A stretch of DNA of 64,000 nt from DAOULY01 sp034414595 (GCA_034414595.1 DAOULY010000021.1:124001-188000); one strand, 5' to 3'; positions 41,537-50,553 are shown, counted from the stretch's first letter. A program made the numbers and translations. Notes: a model not told the origin generated them from the letters alone.

Positions 41537-41950
41537 TTAAGCCCTATCGAACTCGTAGGTAACTTTGTCGTCAGCCAGCTTCACCGGCCTGACCTTTAAC
41601 TCCAGGCCGATCTGAATATCATCTGGCGGAATCTCTTTGCTCAAGCGCCCAAATATCCTGATGCCTCCCTCGAACTCAGCCAGGGCTAAGGTGTACGGGA
41701 GGTCCTCCTCGAAGCCGGTGGGGGCAAACTGCACAGTGGTGAAAGTAATGAGCTTGCCTTTGCCCTTTACTTCAAGCCAGTCCACATCACTGGATTTGCA
41801 CATGGGACAATCCATTTTGGGCGGGGAATAGATGGTGCCACACGCCTTGCACTTGGTCACCATCACCTTCCCTTCCTCCAGGTGGGTTACGAAATCGGCC
41901 GCTTTGGTTTCGGAGACAAAGGCCACCTTGCCGAATTTATCAAAGCCCAT
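41537..41950 (-). CDS. DUF35 OB-fold acyl-CoA-binding protein
   Basis: This 137-residue protein has an N-terminal helix, a zinc ribbon (CKACGTIYSPPKMDCPMC) and an OB-fold (ITFTTVQFAPTGFEEDLPYT). DUF35 proteins present acyl-CoA to thiolases and aldolases. It follows the thiolase gene at 41954 by three bases, so they are probably partners; the same pairing is known in archaeal acetoacetyl-CoA thiolase complexes. Confidence 0.92.
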   Translation of the reverse strand: MGFDKFGKVAFVSETKAADFVTHLEEGKVMVTKCKACGTIYSPPKMDCPMCKSSDVDWLEVKGKGKLITFTTVQFAPTGFEEDLPYTLALAEFEGGIRIFGRLSKEIPPDDIQIGLELKVRPVKLADDKVTYEFDRA

Positions 41951-41953
41951 TGG

Positions 41954-43105
41954 CTACCTCCTGAGTATGGTGACGTTGCCGTAGAGACCGACCCCGCCGA
42001 TGTTATGGACCAGTCCCACCTTGGCATCCTTTACCTGGATCTCACCGGCTTGCCCTCTTAGCTGCATCACAATAGACCTCAATTGAGATCCTCCGGTGGC
42101 GCCGACAGGATGACCCTTGGAAAGCAGACCACCATCGACATTTACCGGTATCCGGCCCTCGAGATAGGTCCCCTTTTCCTGTATCAGCCGCGGTCCCTCC
42201 CCAGGCGGGCAGAATCCCAGGTTCTCGTAGGCCATGATCTCAGCTATGGTGAAGCAGTCGTGGACCTCAGCCACGTCAATATCCTCGGGGCCAACTCCAG
42301 CCATCTCATAGGCCTGCCTGGCCGCCTCCACAGTGCAGCTGAGACCGATTAGAGACTCACGGCGCGCCATGTTGACCGGACTGGATGCCGCCCCGATACC
42401 AGCGACCCATACCGGGATGCTGCCCCCCCGCCCAGCTCTATCCCGTGAAGCCAGGATGAGGCAGGAGGCACCATCGGCGTTAGCGCAGCAGTCAAACACC
42501 CTCAGCGGTGAAGCTATGACCCTGGAGCCTGAGACTTCCTCAAAGCTCAACTCCTTGCGAAAGGCAGCTTTGGGATTTAATGCGCCATACTTGGAGTTCT
42601 TCACCCGGACCATAGCCAGCTGATCGCCAGTGGTTCCGTATTCATGCATATGGGCTCGGGCATACATAGCATAATAAGCGGGCATCATAGTGCCAAAGGG
42701 TGCTTCCCACATTACATCAGCACCACGCCCCATCCTTTCCTGAACATCCGCTGAGGCTATCTCAGACATCTTCTGAAACCCTATCACCGCGACCATATCA
42801 TGAAGTCCAGACTGGATAAAGGACCAAGCTACCTTGAGCCCGGTGCTACTCGAGGAGCATATGCTCTCACAATAGAACGTAGGCTTGGGATTGAGCTCCA
42901 GGTACTCGGCTATCACGCCAGCAGGGCTGCGCTGTTTGTCATATTCCGGTGCTGAGCAGACAATGGAAGCATCTATTTCCTTAGGAGATATGTTGGCATC
43001 TGCTATTGCTTCCCTGAAGGCCTCAAAACATAACTCCTGAATGGAAACACCACACTTGCGGGTAAAGGCACTCTGCCCCACTCCGATAATGGCTACGTCA
43101 CTCAT
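41954..43105 (-). CDS. SCP-x-type thiolase
   Basis: This 383-residue thiolase has the nucleophile in ESICSSSSTGLKVAWSFIQ, the motif EVHDCFTIAEIMAYENLGF and GHPVGATGGSQ. It starts 31 bases downstream of the rplA stop and heads the inserted cluster. It is more distant from the other two thiolases than they are from each other. With the DUF35 protein it may form an acetyl-/acyl-CoA C-acetyltransferase. Confidence 0.9.
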   Translation of the reverse strand: MSDVAIIGVGQSAFTRKCGVSIQELCFEAFREAIADANISPKEIDASIVCSAPEYDKQRSPAGVIAEYLELNPKPTFYCESICSSSSTGLKVAWSFIQSGLHDMVAVIGFQKMSEIASADVQERMGRGADVMWEAPFGTMMPAYYAMYARAHMHEYGTTGDQLAMVRVKNSKYGALNPKAAFRKELSFEEVSGSRVIASPLRVFDCCANADGASCLILASRDRAGRGGSIPVWVAGIGAASSPVNMARRESLIGLSCTVEAARQAYEMAGVGPEDIDVAEVHDCFTIAEIMAYENLGFCPPGEGPRLIQEKGTYLEGRIPVNVDGGLLSKGHPVGATGGSQLRSIVMQLRGQAGEIQVKDAKVGLVHNIGGVGLYGNVTILRR

Positions 43106-43136
43106 GATACCTCCAAGTATTTATAAACTACAGGCA

Positions 43137-43850
43137 TTAGGCCGCAGCCATGGCAAAGGTTGGCTTGAGGTCCAGCGTGATTCCGGGACCCATGGTTGTT
43201 GTTAGCGAGATGCTTTTAATATATTGACCCTTGGCACCGCTGGGTCTGGCTTTGACTACAGCCTCCACCACAGCGGCCAGATTTTCCAACAATTTATCGT
43301 CATCGAAGCTGAGCTTGCCAATGGGGACATGGATCAGGGCTGTTCGATCCAGTTTGTATTCCACCCGCCCTTTGCGCGTCTCGGTGATAACCCGGGGCAG
43401 ATCTTCAGGGGGAACGACAGTGCCGGACTTGGGGTTTGGCATCAAGCCCCGTGGTCCCAAGATTCGACCCAGCTTTCCGATCTTAGGCATCATCTCCGGT
43501 GTGGCGATGGCGACATCGAAATCGAGCCAGCCATCCTCGATCTTCTTCACCAGCTCATCGCCGCCGACGTAATCAGCACCGGCTTCCTCGGCTGCTTTGA
43601 GCCCCTGACTCTGGGTCAGCGCCAGGATGCGCATCTTCTTACCCAGGCCATGAGGCAAGAGAGTCACCCCACGAACCTGTTGATCGGCACGGCGGGGATC
43701 CAGCGTCAGGCGGAAGTGAAGCTCTACCGTTTCATCGAACTTGGCATAGGATGCCTTTCGTGCCAGCTCGATAGCTTCCTTGGGTTCATAAGCGCTGGTA
43801 CTATCAACCAGACTGGCAGCTTCCTGATACTTCTTGCCCCGCTGCGCCAT
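43137..43850 (-). CDS. rplA: ribosomal protein L1
   Basis: This 237-residue 50S protein binds 23S rRNA at the L1 stalk and usually represses its own operon. TLDPRRADQQVRGVTLLPHG, GRILGPRGLMPNPKSGTV and KSISLTTTMGPGITLDL are diagnostic. The ATG at 43850 lies eight bases after GGAG; its leader overlaps the rplK stop. In most bacteria rplJ follows next; here four acyl-CoA genes intervene. Confidence 0.97.
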   Translation of the reverse strand: MAQRGKKYQEAASLVDSTSAYEPKEAIELARKASYAKFDETVELHFRLTLDPRRADQQVRGVTLLPHGLGKKMRILALTQSQGLKAAEEAGADYVGGDELVKKIEDGWLDFDVAIATPEMMPKIGKLGRILGPRGLMPNPKSGTVVPPEDLPRVITETRKGRVEYKLDRTALIHVPIGKLSFDDDKLLENLAAVVEAVVKARPSGAKGQYIKSISLTTTMGPGITLDLKPTFAMAAA

Positions 43851-43852
43851 GT

Positions 43853-44278
43853 TCAATCTCCAATCTCGATCCCCATGCTCCGCGCAGTGCCCTTTACCAT
43901 CCGCATGGCCGCCTCGATGTCCACAGCATTGAGATCTTTCATCTTGAGTTCGGCAATTCGGCGAACCTCTTCTCGAGATAACTTTCCTACCTTCTGCATT
44001 TTGGGTGAAGCACTGCCTTTCTCGACATCAAGCGCCTTCTTCAGCAGATCGGAGACCGGTGGTGTCTTGGTGACAAATGTGAAGGAGCGATCCTCATAGA
44101 TAGTGATCTCCACCGGGATTATGGAGCCGGCCTGAGCGGAAGTACGCTCGTTATAGTCCTTGCAGAATGCCATGATATTGACGCCATGCTGACCCAAGGC
44201 AGGGCCCACGGGTGGTGCCGGGGTAGCATTCCCGGCGGAGAGTTGAAGCTTGAGGATTGCTTTTATCTTCTTGGCCAT
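43853..44278 (-). CDS. rplK: ribosomal protein L11
   Basis: This 141-residue L11 has the standard N-terminus (KLQLSAGNATPAPPVGPALG) with the proline switch and GVNIMAFCKDYNE. The C-terminal RNA-binding domain ends in VKGTARSMGIEI. It is two bases downstream of nusG. Confidence 0.97.
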   Translation of the reverse strand: MAKKIKAILKLQLSAGNATPAPPVGPALGQHGVNIMAFCKDYNERTSAQAGSIIPVEITIYEDRSFTFVTKTPPVSDLLKKALDVEKGSASPKMQKVGKLSREEVRRIAELKMKDLNAVDIEAAMRMVKGTARSMGIEIGD

Positions 44279-44280
44279 AG

Positions 44281-44814
44281 CTAAAGCCTCTGCACCTGGG
44301 CGAAGTCCAGTTCCACTGGCGTCTCCCTGCCGAAGAAGGAGACTAAAACCCTAATCTTGCCCTTCTCAAGATTGATTGCATCCACGGTGCCGATGAAATC
44401 GGCGAAAGGTCCATCAACTATGCGAACGTTCTCTCCCTTGCTAAAGCCAACCTTGACTCGTGGTGTCTCGGACTCCATCTGCTTCACGATGTTGTCCACT
44501 TCTTCCTCAGTCAGGGGGATGGGTTTAGTACCCGAGCCCACGAAACCGGTGACGCCAGGGGTATTGCGAACCACATACCAACTCTGGTCATCGAGCTTCA
44601 TCTGGACTAAGAGATATCCTGGGAACATCCTTCGCTCAACGCTACGCCGCTGTCCCTCCCTGATCTCGATCTCCTTCTCCTTGGGTACTCTCACCCGAAA
44701 GATTTTATCAGCGACATCCATGGACTCGATGCGCTGCTCCAGGTTGGCCTTAACCCGTTCCTCATATCCAGAGTAGGTATGGATCACGTACCATCTCTTG
44801 TCGTTGTCCTTCAT
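44281..44814 (-). CDS. nusG: transcription antitermination factor NusG
   Basis: This 177-residue factor has an NGN domain (WYVIHTYSGYEERVKANLEQ, MFPGYLLVQM) and a C-terminal KOW domain (GENVRIVDGPFADFIGTVDA). It binds RNA polymerase and links to ribosomes or Rho. It sits in the conserved secE-nusG-rplK order. Confidence 0.97.
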   Translation of the reverse strand: MKDNDKRWYVIHTYSGYEERVKANLEQRIESMDVADKIFRVRVPKEKEIEIREGQRRSVERRMFPGYLLVQMKLDDQSWYVVRNTPGVTGFVGSGTKPIPLTEEEVDNIVKQMESETPRVKVGFSKGENVRIVDGPFADFIGTVDAINLEKGKIRVLVSFFGRETPVELDFAQVQRL

Positions 44815-44826
44815 AGCCTCATCGCC

Positions 44827-45060
44827 TCACCTTAGCAGGAGCACCTCTACCAGCTTGGAGAACCCGTAATCAAAGCCCCAGAGGACCATCCCCAACACTA
44901 CTGAGACAACGACTACAATGGCGGTCAAGTAAGCGGTCTCTCGCCTCGGTGGCCAGGTTACTTTCTTCAGCTCAGATATGATGTTGCCAACAAAAGCGAA
45001 CCGCCCTCCCAGCCGCCTCCAAAACCCAGGACGTTTTTGCTTTTTCGCCTTTTGCTTCAA
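44827..45060 (-). CDS. secE: preprotein translocase subunit SecE
   Basis: This 77-residue protein has a basic N-terminus (KQKAKKQKRPGFWRRLGG), the amphipathic helix ISELKKVTWPPRRET and one transmembrane segment (LTAIVVVVSVVLGMVLWG). The start is TTG immediately after the rpmG stop (TGA-TTG); no ATG is available before the conserved part, so the exact start is inferred. Confidence 0.93.
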   Translation of the reverse strand: MKQKAKKQKRPGFWRRLGGRFAFVGNIISELKKVTWPPRRETAYLTAIVVVVSVVLGMVLWGFDYGFSKLVEVLLLR

Positions 45061-45228
45061 TCACTTCGTCTCGCGGTGTAGAGTGTGAGCGCGACAACGG
45101 GGACAGAATTTCCTGAGCTCTAATCTCTCGGGATCGTTCTTCTTATTCTTGGTTGTGGTGTAATTCATTTCCTTACACTCAGTGCAGGCTACATGAATGA
45201 CAACCCGAGCCTCTCCCTTCTTGGCCAT
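45061..45228 (-). CDS. rpmG: ribosomal protein L33
   Basis: This 55-residue protein starts MAKKGEARVVIHVACTECKE and has the zinc pairs CTEC and CPRC followed by HTLHRETK. Its ATG overlaps the tuf stop (TAATG), and its stop touches the secE start. It is the zinc-binding (C+) form. Confidence 0.95.
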   Translation of the reverse strand: MAKKGEARVVIHVACTECKEMNYTTTKNKKNDPERLELRKFCPRCRAHTLHRETK

Positions 45229-46427
45229 TACTCTGCAACCTTGGTTACGACCCCGGCCCCCACAGTCTTACCACCTTCTCTGATGGCAAAGCGTAATCCC
45301 TCTTCCACAGCCACCGGATAAATCAACTTTACCTTAATTCGCACGTCGTCGCCGGGCATGGCCATCTCCATACCACCGGGGAGCTCGATGGACCCGGTGA
45401 CATCCAGAGTCCTGATGTAGAACTGGGGCTTATAGCCGGTGAAGAACGGAGTGTGCCGGCCTCCTTCATCCTTACCCAAGATGTAGACCTGGGCCTCAAA
45501 CTCGGTATGAGGCTTGATCGAGCCTGGTTTGGCCAGAACCTGGCCTCGCAGGATGTCATCGCGCTCTACGCCGCGGAGCAAACAGCCAATGGCATCCCCG
45601 GGCTCAGCATCGGCCAGTGTCTTATGGAACATCTCCAGGCTGGTGCACACCGTCTTTCTGGTGTCCTCGATACCTACGATCTCCACCTCCTCACCAGCCT
45701 TAATCAACCCACGTTCCACCCGCCCGGTGGCCACTGTGCCTCTCCCTTTGATGCCGAAGACATCCTCCACCGGCATCAGGAACGGCTTCTCACGGTCGCG
45801 CTGTGGCAGTGGGATGTACTCATCAATGGTATCAATCAACTTCCATATCATGCCGCACCATTGGCAGTCTCGCTGGCCACAGCCACATTCCAAGGCCTTG
45901 GTGGCGCTGACCCGAATTATCGGGGTTTCATCGCCGGGAAAGTTATAACTCTTCAACAGGTCTCTGAGCTCGAGCTCAACCAGCTCCAGCAGCTCCTCAT
46001 CATCCATCAGGTCAACCTTATTCAGGGCTACTATGATACATGGCACCTCCACCTGGCGAGCCAGAAGCACATGCTCCCTGGTCTGAGGCATGGGGCCATC
46101 GGGAGCACTGACGACCAATATAGCCCCGTCCATCTGGGCTGCCCCGGTGATCATGTTCTTGATGTAGTCGGCATGACCTGGGCAGTCAACATGGGCATAG
46201 TGACGCTTCTCGGTCTCATATTCAATATGGGCAATGGCGATGGTCAATCCCCTAGCCTTCTCCTCGGGCGCATTATCTATGCTCTCAAAAGCGCGATACT
46301 GAGTTGAACTCACCTTGGACAGCACCATAGTCATCGCCGAGGTCAGCGTGGTCTTGCCGTGGTCGACATGTCCGATAGTGCCCACGTTGATGTGGGGCTT
46401 GACCCGCTCGAACACTTTCTTTGCCAT
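45228..46427 (-). CDS. tuf: elongation factor Tu
   Basis: This 399-residue GTPase delivers aminoacyl-tRNA. G motifs are GHVDHGKTT, DCPGHADY, NKVD and SATKAL. After SATKALE the protein carries CGCGQRDCQWCG, a four-Cys insertion where most EF-Tu have an acidic helix; related insertions are, to my knowledge, common in Chloroflexota. The remaining domains are standard (GRGTVATGRVERG). It follows three tRNA genes and shares their promoter. Confidence 0.97.
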   Translation of the reverse strand: MAKKVFERVKPHINVGTIGHVDHGKTTLTSAMTMVLSKVSSTQYRAFESIDNAPEEKARGLTIAIAHIEYETEKRHYAHVDCPGHADYIKNMITGAAQMDGAILVVSAPDGPMPQTREHVLLARQVEVPCIIVALNKVDLMDDEELLELVELELRDLLKSYNFPGDETPIIRVSATKALECGCGQRDCQWCGMIWKLIDTIDEYIPLPQRDREKPFLMPVEDVFGIKGRGTVATGRVERGLIKAGEEVEIVGIEDTRKTVCTSLEMFHKTLADAEPGDAIGCLLRGVERDDILRGQVLAKPGSIKPHTEFEAQVYILGKDEGGRHTPFFTGYKPQFYIRTLDVTGSIELPGGMEMAMPGDDVRIKVKLIYPVAVEEGLRFAIREGGKTVGAGVVTKVAE

Positions 46428-46450
46428 GGTATCCCTCCCTTGTCAAGTTA

Positions 46451-46522
46451 AGCCCACAGCCAGACTTGAACTGGCGACCCCGTTCTTACCAAGAACGTGC
46501 TCTACCACTGAGCTATGTGGGC
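46451..46522 (-). tRNA. tRNA-Thr(GGT)
   Basis: Minus-strand cloverleaf: acceptor GCCCACA pairs with TGTGGGC, anticodon stem CGTTC/GAACG with loop TTGGTAA, T-arm GTTCAAGT. CCA is not encoded. It is the last tRNA before tuf. Confidence 0.95.
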
Positions 46523-46572
46523 CTCAACTCCAAAAGGGCTGTGCCTTTTGGAGGCCCTTTCAATTTCATTTA

Positions 46573-46655
46573 TGGCGGGGGTAGGATTCGAACCTACGAA
46601 GCCTCGCGGCGGCAGATTTACAGTCTGCTGGTATTAACCTCTCACCCACCCCGCC
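46573..46655 (-). tRNA. tRNA-Tyr(GTA)
   Basis: Minus-strand class II tRNA with acceptor GGCGGGG/CCCCGCC, anticodon stem GCAGA/TCTGC with loop CTGTAAA, a long variable arm (CGCCGCGAGGC) and T-arm GTTCGAATC. Confidence 0.95.
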
Positions 46656-46657
46656 TC

Positions 46658-46730
46658 AGCCCGAGAGGGGACTCGAACCCTCCAACCTGCCGATTACAAG
46701 TCGGCTGCGCTCCCATTGCGCCACTCGGGC
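46658..46730 (-). tRNA. tRNA-Thr(TGT)
   Basis: Minus-strand cloverleaf: acceptor GCCCGAG/CTCGGGC, anticodon stem GCCGA/TCGGC with loop CTTGTAA, T-arm GTTCGAGTC. It is first in the Thr-Tyr-Thr-tuf transcript, an order close to E. coli thrU-tyrU-glyT-thrT-tufB. Confidence 0.95.
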
Positions 46731-46753
46731 CTTTTTACAGCATTCGATAAGTT

Positions 46754-46782
46754 AGTATAAAGGTGAGCAATGCAAAAGTCAA
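46754..46782 (-). promoter_or_regulatory. promoter of the tRNA-tuf operon
   Basis: On the minus strand TTGACT (46782-46777) and TATACT (46759-46754) are 17 bases apart. The -35 box overlaps the cysS stop codon. Transcription would begin near 46747, about 17 bases before tRNA-Thr(TGT). Confidence 0.7.
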
Positions 46783-48251
46783 TGTCTACCATAGCGCCAT
46801 ACTGTCCCCTCTGGCGTATCCTCGAGGCTGATGCCCAGCTCACCGAGCCGGCTGCGCAGCCAATCTGCCAAGTCCCACCGCTTGCGGGCTCTCAGTTCTT
46901 CCCTCACCCGCAACAGTGATGCAATGATGAATTCGGCACCTGTCTCAGGCGAAGGCTCGATTTCAAACCCACCAGCCGCGACTGCCAACGATGGGTCCAC
47001 ACGATCTAACTCAGCATGCACTTCAGTCAGCAACTGTGTAAAGGGCATGGGCTCCAGATGCTGTTCTGGCTCCTTTAGCGTAAGGCCCAGAACCCCGGCT
47101 AGATCCAGAAGGCCCTGTTGTGCTTGGCTGATATCAAGACCCTGTTCCCGCGCTATATTTATCTCGGCAACCAAGTCAAAGAGGACAGCAATGGCCCTCG
47201 GGGTGTTGAAATCGTCATCCATAGCCTCGATGAACCTGTCCTGGAAAGGGCCGAGGTCAATAGGGATTGCTGAAGCTCCCTTGTCTCCCTGAACAGCGCG
47301 CCGCAATCTGTCCGCAGCCCGCTCCATGGCCTCGAGTCTCTCTTCGGAATAGGCTATGGGGCTGCGGTAGTGGGAGTTGAGGACGAAGAGCCTTATTGCG
47401 TCGCTGCTGTACCGAGAGAGGGCCTCCTTGACCGTGATCAGGTTTCCTGCGGACTTGCTCATCTTATCGGCCCCGAGTTGCAACAACGCATTATGCAGCC
47501 AGTAGCGGACAAAGGGAGCGCCGGTGAGGCACTCAGATTGGGCAATCTCGTTCTCATGGTGGGGAAAGATCAGGTCCTGGCCTCCGCCGTGAATATCGAG
47601 GGTCTGGCCCAGATATTTCAAGGACATGACACTGCACTCGATGTGCCACCCCGGCCGCCCCGGACCCCAGGGGCTGGGCCAGGAAGGTTCACCCTGCTTC
47701 GCCGCCTTCCACAAGGCGAAGTCGAGAGGATGTTCCTTGGCCTCTTCCACCTCAATGCGTGCCCCAGCCATCATGCCTTCCAGGCTGCGATGGCTGAGCT
47801 TGCCGTAGTCCGGGTCGCTCCTCACCCGAAAGTAAACGTCTCCCTTCGCCTCATAGGCATAGCCTTTCTGCACCAATCCATCGACGGCCTCAATGATGGC
47901 CGGGATTTCCTCCGTGGCTCTGGGATAAACGTGAGCCCTAGTGATATTCAGGGCATCCATTTCTTCAAAATAATCAGCGATGAACCGCCCCGCTAGATCC
48001 TGAGGTGGAATGCCAAGTTTGTTGGCCCGGGCGATGATCTTGTCATCGATATCGGTGAAGTTCTGAACATGCTTTACTTCGTATCCTCTGAACTCCAAGT
48101 AGCGCCTGATGACATCGAAGGTGATATAGCTCATGGCGTGGCCGATATGACAAGCGTCATAAGGAGTCACGCCACAGACATACATCCGCACCTCATCTCC
48201 CAAGGGAGAGAACTCTTCTTTTTGGCCAGAAAGCGTATTATGAACTTTCAT
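46779..48251 (-). CDS. cysS: cysteinyl-tRNA synthetase
   Basis: This 490-residue class I synthetase has YVCGVTPYDACHIGHAMSY (zinc Cys and HIGH), GGGQDLIFPHHENEIAQSE and KMSKS (ADKMSKSAGN). GGAGAGAG precedes the ATG. It overlaps ispF by 14 bases. Confidence 0.97.
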   Translation of the reverse strand: MKVHNTLSGQKEEFSPLGDEVRMYVCGVTPYDACHIGHAMSYITFDVIRRYLEFRGYEVKHVQNFTDIDDKIIARANKLGIPPQDLAGRFIADYFEEMDALNITRAHVYPRATEEIPAIIEAVDGLVQKGYAYEAKGDVYFRVRSDPDYGKLSHRSLEGMMAGARIEVEEAKEHPLDFALWKAAKQGEPSWPSPWGPGRPGWHIECSVMSLKYLGQTLDIHGGGQDLIFPHHENEIAQSECLTGAPFVRYWLHNALLQLGADKMSKSAGNLITVKEALSRYSSDAIRLFVLNSHYRSPIAYSEERLEAMERAADRLRRAVQGDKGASAIPIDLGPFQDRFIEAMDDDFNTPRAIAVLFDLVAEINIAREQGLDISQAQQGLLDLAGVLGLTLKEPEQHLEPMPFTQLLTEVHAELDRVDPSLAVAAGGFEIEPSPETGAEFIIASLLRVREELRARKRWDLADWLRSRLGELGISLEDTPEGTVWRYGRH

Positions 48252-48726
48252 CTTCTCTCTCCACCAGCGCTACGGCGTAGACAGCGATGGCCTCACCCTG
48301 GCCCAGAAATCCCAAGCCTTCGTTTGTCTTGGCCTTTATGCCCACTGCTGCTTTATCTATCCTCAGGGCCTCAGTGATGTTCCCGGCCATCCTCCCAATA
48401 AAAGGCGACAATCGGGGCTCCTCAGCGATTATAGTAGCATCAATGTTGCCGATGCTCCAACCATTGGACCTGAGCATATCACCTACTTGGTTCAGCAGCT
48501 TGAGGCTGGAGATGCCTTGATATGCCGGGTCGCCGGGCGGGAAATAGGTACCGATGTCACCCGAGGCCGAGGCGCCGAGCAGAGCGTCTATGATGGCATG
48601 AACCAAAGCATCACCATCGCTCCAGCCGAGGAGTCCTTTGGGGAACGGGATTTCCGCCCCCCCAAGGACGAGGGCGCGCTCAGGGGCCAAGCGATGTACG
48701 TCATATCCGATTCCGACTCGAATCAA
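48238..48726 (-). CDS. ispF: 2-C-methyl-D-erythritol 2,4-cyclodiphosphate synthase
   Basis: This 162-residue MEP-pathway enzyme has metal ligands in GIGYDVHRL (D-x-H) and DALVHAIIDALLGA, and the SDGD motif. The start is TTG overlapping the ispD stop (TTGA). It overlaps cysS at its 3' end. Isoprenoids are therefore made by the MEP route. Confidence 0.95.
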   Translation of the reverse strand: MIRVGIGYDVHRLAPERALVLGGAEIPFPKGLLGWSDGDALVHAIIDALLGASASGDIGTYFPPGDPAYQGISSLKLLNQVGDMLRSNGWSIGNIDATIIAEEPRLSPFIGRMAGNITEALRIDKAAVGIKAKTNEGLGFLGQGEAIAVYAVALVEREDESS

Positions 48727-49421
48727 GGGCTGGCTTTCCTGTTTCTCAACAAGATTTCGGCCAAGGCCAAATCCTCTGGCGTGGTCACCTTAATGTTGTC
48801 ATATGAGCCCATATAGACCCTGACCCTCTGTCCCAGCTGCTCCACCAGCGTGGCATCGTCACTGACCTCACCTTGAGCCTGCTGGTGAGCTTGAACCAGG
48901 AGGTCAAAGCGAAAGACCTGTGGTGTCTGCACTGACCACAGGGCTTGACGGTCTGGTGTTTCCTGAACAAAGCTATCCTGGGACACGAGCTTGATGGTAT
49001 CCTTCACCGGCACCGCAGCGACAGCAGCACCACTTTCCTGGGCCTCATCCAGTCCCTTTTCCACCAAGTCAACACAAACCAGAGGACGCGCCCCGTCGTG
49101 AATCACGACCCAGTGACAGTCGGGAAGCTGCTTCATTCCCTCCAGGACCGAATCCTGGCGCCTGTTGCCCCCTCGGCAAAGCGCAGCCACTTTAGACCAG
49201 CCATACTCTCGGGTCAGCCTTCGCCCCTGCTCCAGGTTCTCCTCTGCCAGCACCAGAACTGCCTCGTCAACTGAAGGGCAAGCCTGAAAGGCTTCCACAG
49301 CCCAGGCTAACAAGGGCTTATGGTATAAAGGGGCGAAGACTTTGTTCACCCCTTCCATTCTGCTGCTCTGCCCTGCGGCGACGATGATTGCCCCGACTCT
49401 ATCTTTTCCTCTCATTCCCAT
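48723..49421 (-). CDS. ispD: 2-C-methyl-D-erythritol 4-phosphate cytidylyltransferase
   Basis: This roughly 232-residue nucleotidyltransferase has VGAIIVAAGQSSRMEGVNK and WVVIHDGARPLV. The start is ambiguous: ATG at 49421 or 49415, both inside the end of the upstream PIN/TRAM gene and without a strong ribosome site. The gene is translationally packed with ispF. Confidence 0.94.
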   Translation of the reverse strand: MGMRGKDRVGAIIVAAGQSSRMEGVNKVFAPLYHKPLLAWAVEAFQACPSVDEAVLVLAEENLEQGRRLTREYGWSKVAALCRGGNRRQDSVLEGMKQLPDCHWVVIHDGARPLVCVDLVEKGLDEAQESGAAVAAVPVKDTIKLVSQDSFVQETPDRQALWSVQTPQVFRFDLLVQAHQQAQGEVSDDATLVEQLGQRVRVYMGSYDNIKVTTPEDLALAEILLRNRKASP

Positions 49422-50454
49422 TTTTAGGGTGAGCAAAGATCATGCGGCCGGCTGCTGTTTGTAGTACCCTGGTGACCACGATATCTATCACAGAATTGAG
49501 GTGCCGGCGCCCACCTTCGACCACCACCATAGTGCCATCATCAAGGAAACCAACTCCCTGTCCCAGCTCCTTGCCCTCCTGCAAAATGCGAAGACTCATC
49601 TCCTCACCAGGAACAACTACGGGCTTTACCGCGTTGGCCAGCTCATTGATGTTAAGCACCCTGATCCCCTGGAGCCCAGCTACCTGGCTCAAGTTGATGT
49701 CATTGGTGATGATAGGACATCGTAGTGTCTTGGCCAATTTTACCAGCTTGGCATCGACCTCCGGGATTTCCTCGAAATCGGTGTCCAGCACTTGAATCGG
49801 GACATCAGATTCCTTTTGTATTCTGGTCAAGATGTTCAGACCTCGCCGCCCTCGACTGCGCCGTGTCGGGTCTGCGGAATCAGCAATATGTTGCAGCTCT
49901 TCGAGGACAAACTTGGGGATGAGCAAAGTCTCCCGAATGAAACCTGTGTTACTGATATCTGCAATGCGGCCATCGATAATGGCGTTGGTGTCCAAGATAA
50001 TGCGGCCGTCTCCCCGCTCCCGCCCCGGAGCTGCCACCGTCAACGAGGCCAGCTGCTGAAATAAGTCGCGGCCACGGTGTACCATAATGGAGACGCCCAG
50101 ATAACAAAGCAGCAGACCCAGAACAATGGGTAGCACTTTGCCCCAGTAGCCGGGGAGCAACGATAGAGGGAGAGCTAAAAGCGCTGAGACCAATAGGGCC
50201 AGTATTAGGCCAATGACGGCAGCAAGGAAGGTATTAGCCGGAATTTGCCTGACCGTTTTCTCAGTCCAGCGCCAGAAACGGGTAATGACAACCGGGACAA
50301 AGATAAACCCAATGGCGGCACCACTGAACGCCAGAGCCGCGATCCAAGCAATTTCCCATCCCGGAGTCCAGCCCCCGATGAATAAGCCCAGCCTCCATCC
50401 AATAACACCCAAGACAACTGCGCTGACAAGCCGAAGCAGAATATGATGAGACAT
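49399..50454 (-). CDS. membrane PIN/TRAM-domain protein (YacL-like)
   Basis: This 351-residue protein has four N-terminal membrane segments (about 5-120), a PIN nuclease domain (IILDTNAIIDGRI, CPIITNDINLSQVAG with conserved Asp) and a C-terminal TRAM domain (ELGQGVGFLDDGTMVVVEGG). GGGGAAG precedes the ATG at 50454. A longer frame from 50553 would read through the promoter. YacL-type proteins are of uncertain function; an RNase role is inferred from PIN. Confidence 0.9.
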   Translation of the reverse strand: MSHHILLRLVSAVVLGVIGWRLGLFIGGWTPGWEIAWIAALAFSGAAIGFIFVPVVITRFWRWTEKTVRQIPANTFLAAVIGLILALLVSALLALPLSLLPGYWGKVLPIVLGLLLCYLGVSIMVHRGRDLFQQLASLTVAAPGRERGDGRIILDTNAIIDGRIADISNTGFIRETLLIPKFVLEELQHIADSADPTRRSRGRRGLNILTRIQKESDVPIQVLDTDFEEIPEVDAKLVKLAKTLRCPIITNDINLSQVAGLQGIRVLNINELANAVKPVVVPGEEMSLRILQEGKELGQGVGFLDDGTMVVVEGGRRHLNSVIDIVVTRVLQTAAGRMIFAHPKNGNERKR

Positions 50455-50524
50455 GAATTCCACTTCCCCCAAAACTCTGACAATAATAAGGGAATAAGAT
50501 GCACTCGCGCCTCCCCAAATAATA

Positions 50525-50553
50525 ACTATAGCATAAAAACGAGGAGATAGCAA
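50525..50553 (-). promoter_or_regulatory. promoter of the PIN/TRAM-ispD-ispF-cysS unit
   Basis: On the minus strand TTGCTA (50553-50548) and TATAGT (50530-50525) are 17 bases apart, directly after the stop of the PHP-domain gene. Confidence 0.5.
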
